In this document: one piece after another, positions 24,960 to 26,166 of the stretch
Position numbering within the stretch: the first letter of the stretch is position 1
How the letters are laid out: each line of letters starts with the position of its first letter
From: Prevotella sp.
GTDB lineage: Bacteria; Bacteroidota; Bacteroidia; Bacteroidales; Bacteroidaceae
Length of the DNA stretch: 26,166 nt
Reading direction: 5' to 3'
Assembly: GCA_020026195.1 (NCBI GenBank)
Contig: JAHHQW010000035.1
Location: 1 to 26,166 of the forward strand
The notes under the pieces: model-generated
Databases searched by the model: none
Told to the model about the DNA's origin: nothing
What the model saw: the letters and a program-made list of their open reading frames with translations, nothing else
Made by a program: the position numbers and the translations under genes

Positions 24960-24986
24960 CAGACTACCATACGCGTGTCTGCAAAC
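24955..24986. repeat. Perfect 10-bp inverted repeat overlapping the orphan promoter
   Basis: gtttgcagac (24955-24964) and gtctgcaaac (24977-24986) are exact reverse complements, separated by 12 nt containing the palindrome acgcgt. Centre-to-centre distance is 22 bp, about two helical turns. It overlaps the candidate -7 box. It could be a repressor operator or a 5' hairpin of an RNA. Confidence 0.6.
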
Positions 24987-25147
24987 TTCTATACGTACGA
25001 TTGTATGTAAACATACGGGTGTCTAAAATATCAGACTAACGCATTAATGATTTTTATGACTGTAATCATCTGTCGAATATCACCACCGACAGAAACTATC
25101 AACGGCTGCAAGCTGTTTTTACACCATGATACAGCTTTTTTATTTTA
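24966..25147 (+). ncRNA. Candidate structured small RNA or attenuated leader
   Basis: About 180 nt with no ORF lies between a candidate promoter (24952-24959) and an intrinsic terminator (25110-25147). Between them are successive hairpins: gtatgt/acatac (25003-25016), gtct/agac (25021-25036), atgatt/aatcat (25047-25069) and tctgtcg/cgacaga (25069-25093). The 5' end is set only by the assumed promoter. It might be an independent small RNA, or the leader of the EamA transporter gene at 25226 with the terminator as attenuator. It matches no RNA family that I can recognise by eye. Confidence 0.35.
25110..25147 (+). terminator. Orphan intrinsic terminator upstream of the EamA gene
   Basis: aagctgt (25110-25116) pairs with acagctt (25131-25137) around a 14-nt loop, then TTTTTTATTTT. 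No coding gene precedes it after the alkaline phosphatase terminator at 24894-24935. Confidence 0.6.
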
Positions 25148-25186
25148 TGATTAAGTACGAAAGATTATTTAATTAGAAAAAATAAT

Positions 25187-25194
25187 TACCTTTG
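25187..25194 (+). promoter_or_regulatory. Candidate -7 box for the EamA transporter
   Basis: TACCTTTG is a good TAnnTTTG match 31 nt before the ATG. The region 19-21 nt upstream has no clear TTTG. Its presence after the orphan terminator favours the transporter having an independent promoter. Confidence 0.55.
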
Positions 25195-25225
25195 CACCCC
25201 GTTAACTAAACCACCCGCACTTTAT

Positions 25226-26128
25226 ATGGATTTAAAAAGTACTAAGATAGGGCATCTTGCATGTTTCACCGCATACGCAATATTCGGATTCAACATCGTA
25301 GTATGCAAGGATCTTACAGCCACTCACTGGATTTCTCCGCTTTCACTGTTCTGTATTCGTTCTGTCGTCGCAGGTACATTGTTCTGGATGATTTCGTTCA
25401 TGATGCCCGACGAGAGAGTTGATAAGCAGGATTATTTTAAGATTCTCATGGCTTCGGTATTGGGATTCTTCCTCACTCAGGTAACGTTCCTCATGGCAAT
25501 AGAACACATAACGCCGATGGACTGCTCCATTGTATCGTCAATGTCGCCGGTATATACCATGTTCATTGCTGCCTTTGCTCTGAAAGAACCTATAACGTGG
25601 CGCAAGGCCGGAGGTGTAGCACTCAGTCTGGCTGGTATTCTGTTCCTTATACTCAACAGCGTGGGCATGGGTTCGAGCGAACGTACCACAAGTCTTTCGG
25701 GACTTCTGCTCATGATTGCCAACAGTTTCTGTTTCGCAATGTATCTTGGTATCTTCAAGCCTATAATCCAGAAGTATTCTGTGATTACGTTCATGAAGTG
25801 GATATTCCTCTTCTCTACTATCCTTTCACTGCCACTGTCGGCTTCTGAGATTCTCACAATCAACTACTTCTCTCTGCCGTCAAACCTGTTATGGGAACTG
25901 GCTTTCCTAATATTCTGTTCTACGTTCATGACGTATTTCCTCATTCCTATAGGACAGCAGCGCATACGCCCTACCCTCGTAAGTATGTATTCTTACGTTC
26001 AGCCGATAATAGCCATTGCCATAAGCATCTGGGTAGGAATGGATACTCTTACATGGCAGAAGGTGCTTGCTGCCGTTACGGTATTTACAGGCGTTGTCAT
26101 AGTGAGTTACAGTCGGCTCAGTAGATAA
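25226..26128 (+). CDS. EamA / drug-metabolite transporter family permease
   Basis: A 300-residue inner-membrane protein with ten predicted transmembrane helices, at about 10-28, 35-58, 70-90, 96-116, 125-145, 154-174, 185-205, 217-240, 247-266 and 270-290. They arise from two EamA repeats of five helices each. The repeat signatures are visible: the end of the first (FALKEPITWRKAGGVALSLAGILFL) and of the second (YVQPIIAIAISIWVGMDTLTWQKVLAAVTVFTGVVIV). Members export or import amino acids, nucleosides, sugars or metabolites; the substrate cannot be told here. The start is fixed by the leader spacing and the short polar N-terminus. It appears monocistronic; the last 38 nt of the window after the stop show no gene. 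Confidence 0.9.
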   Translation: MDLKSTKIGHLACFTAYAIFGFNIVVCKDLTATHWISPLSLFCIRSVVAGTLFWMISFMMPDERVDKQDYFKILMASVLGFFLTQVTFLMAIEHITPMDCSIVSSMSPVYTMFIAAFALKEPITWRKAGGVALSLAGILFLILNSVGMGSSERTTSLSGLLLMIANSFCFAMYLGIFKPIIQKYSVITFMKWIFLFSTILSLPLSASEILTINYFSLPSNLLWELAFLIFCSTFMTYFLIPIGQQRIRPTLVSMYSYVQPIIAIAISIWVGMDTLTWQKVLAAVTVFTGVVIVSYSRLSR

Positions 26129-26166
26129 ATCATGGGGATAAATTCTTTCACTTTGGATTATTACCT

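Noticed and set aside
24936..25020. Cluster of catacg/tacgta words considered as a CRISPR-like or iteron array
   Set aside because: Spacing is irregular and the units are not true repeats; the words arise from overlapping palindromes around one inverted repeat.
1..26166. tRNA or rRNA genes and mobile elements
   Set aside because: No tRNA-like T-arm/acceptor pattern, rRNA segment, transposase, integrase or terminal inverted repeats were recognised anywhere in the window. A tRNAscan or IS search was not possible here.

Overview
The window looks like a chromosomal segment of a member of Bacteroidota, most likely Prevotella-like (Prevotellaceae). Evidence: many gene starts are preceded by the TAnnTTTG -7 box typical of this phylum, three of them with a well-spaced TTTG or TTG at -33. 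The window also carries secreted proteins with C-terminal tails like type IX secretion sorting signals, a BspA-type leucine-rich repeat protein, an Omp28-type protein and a eukaryote-like GT3 glycogen synthase. I see no transposase, integrase, phage gene, CRISPR array, tRNA or rRNA, so it reads as core chromosome with a short accessory stretch (about 10.6-16.4 kb).

Layout. 1-2.5 kb: a secreted multidomain protein (minus strand) with its own promoter and terminator. 2.7-9.6 kb: a tight minus-strand run, dnaB-leuC-leuD-LeuA-like synthase-leuB-TPR protein. Genes overlap or sit within 25 nt, and the run ends at a strong terminator; the leucine enzymes are therefore probably read from the dnaB promoter or from one inside dnaB. 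9.7-10.5 kb: ispE, divergent from dnaB. 10.6-16.3 kb (minus): a TPR-transmembrane-AraC regulator, then a two-gene unit for an Omp28-like protein and a BspA-like leucine-rich repeat protein, both exported with similar short C-terminal tails. 16.4-18.6 kb (minus): serS then ttcA, with ttcA's candidate promoter lying in the T-tract of the serS terminator. 18.9-23.1 kb (plus): GT3 glycogen synthase and alpha-glucan phosphorylase, 21 nt apart, the synthesis and breakdown halves of glycogen metabolism. 23.4-24.9 kb: secreted alkaline phosphatase. 25.2-26.1 kb: EamA-family transporter.

The least explained stretch is 24.93-25.2 kb. Between the alkaline phosphatase terminator and the transporter there is a candidate promoter overlapped by a perfect 10-bp inverted repeat, then hairpins, then an intrinsic terminator with no open reading frame before it. 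This fits a small RNA or an attenuated leader for the transporter. The other candidate system is the membrane-tethered AraC-type regulator with its adjacent exported protein pair, whose promoter carries a helically phased direct repeat. All functional assignments rest on reading motifs by eye; no database search or folding program was run.
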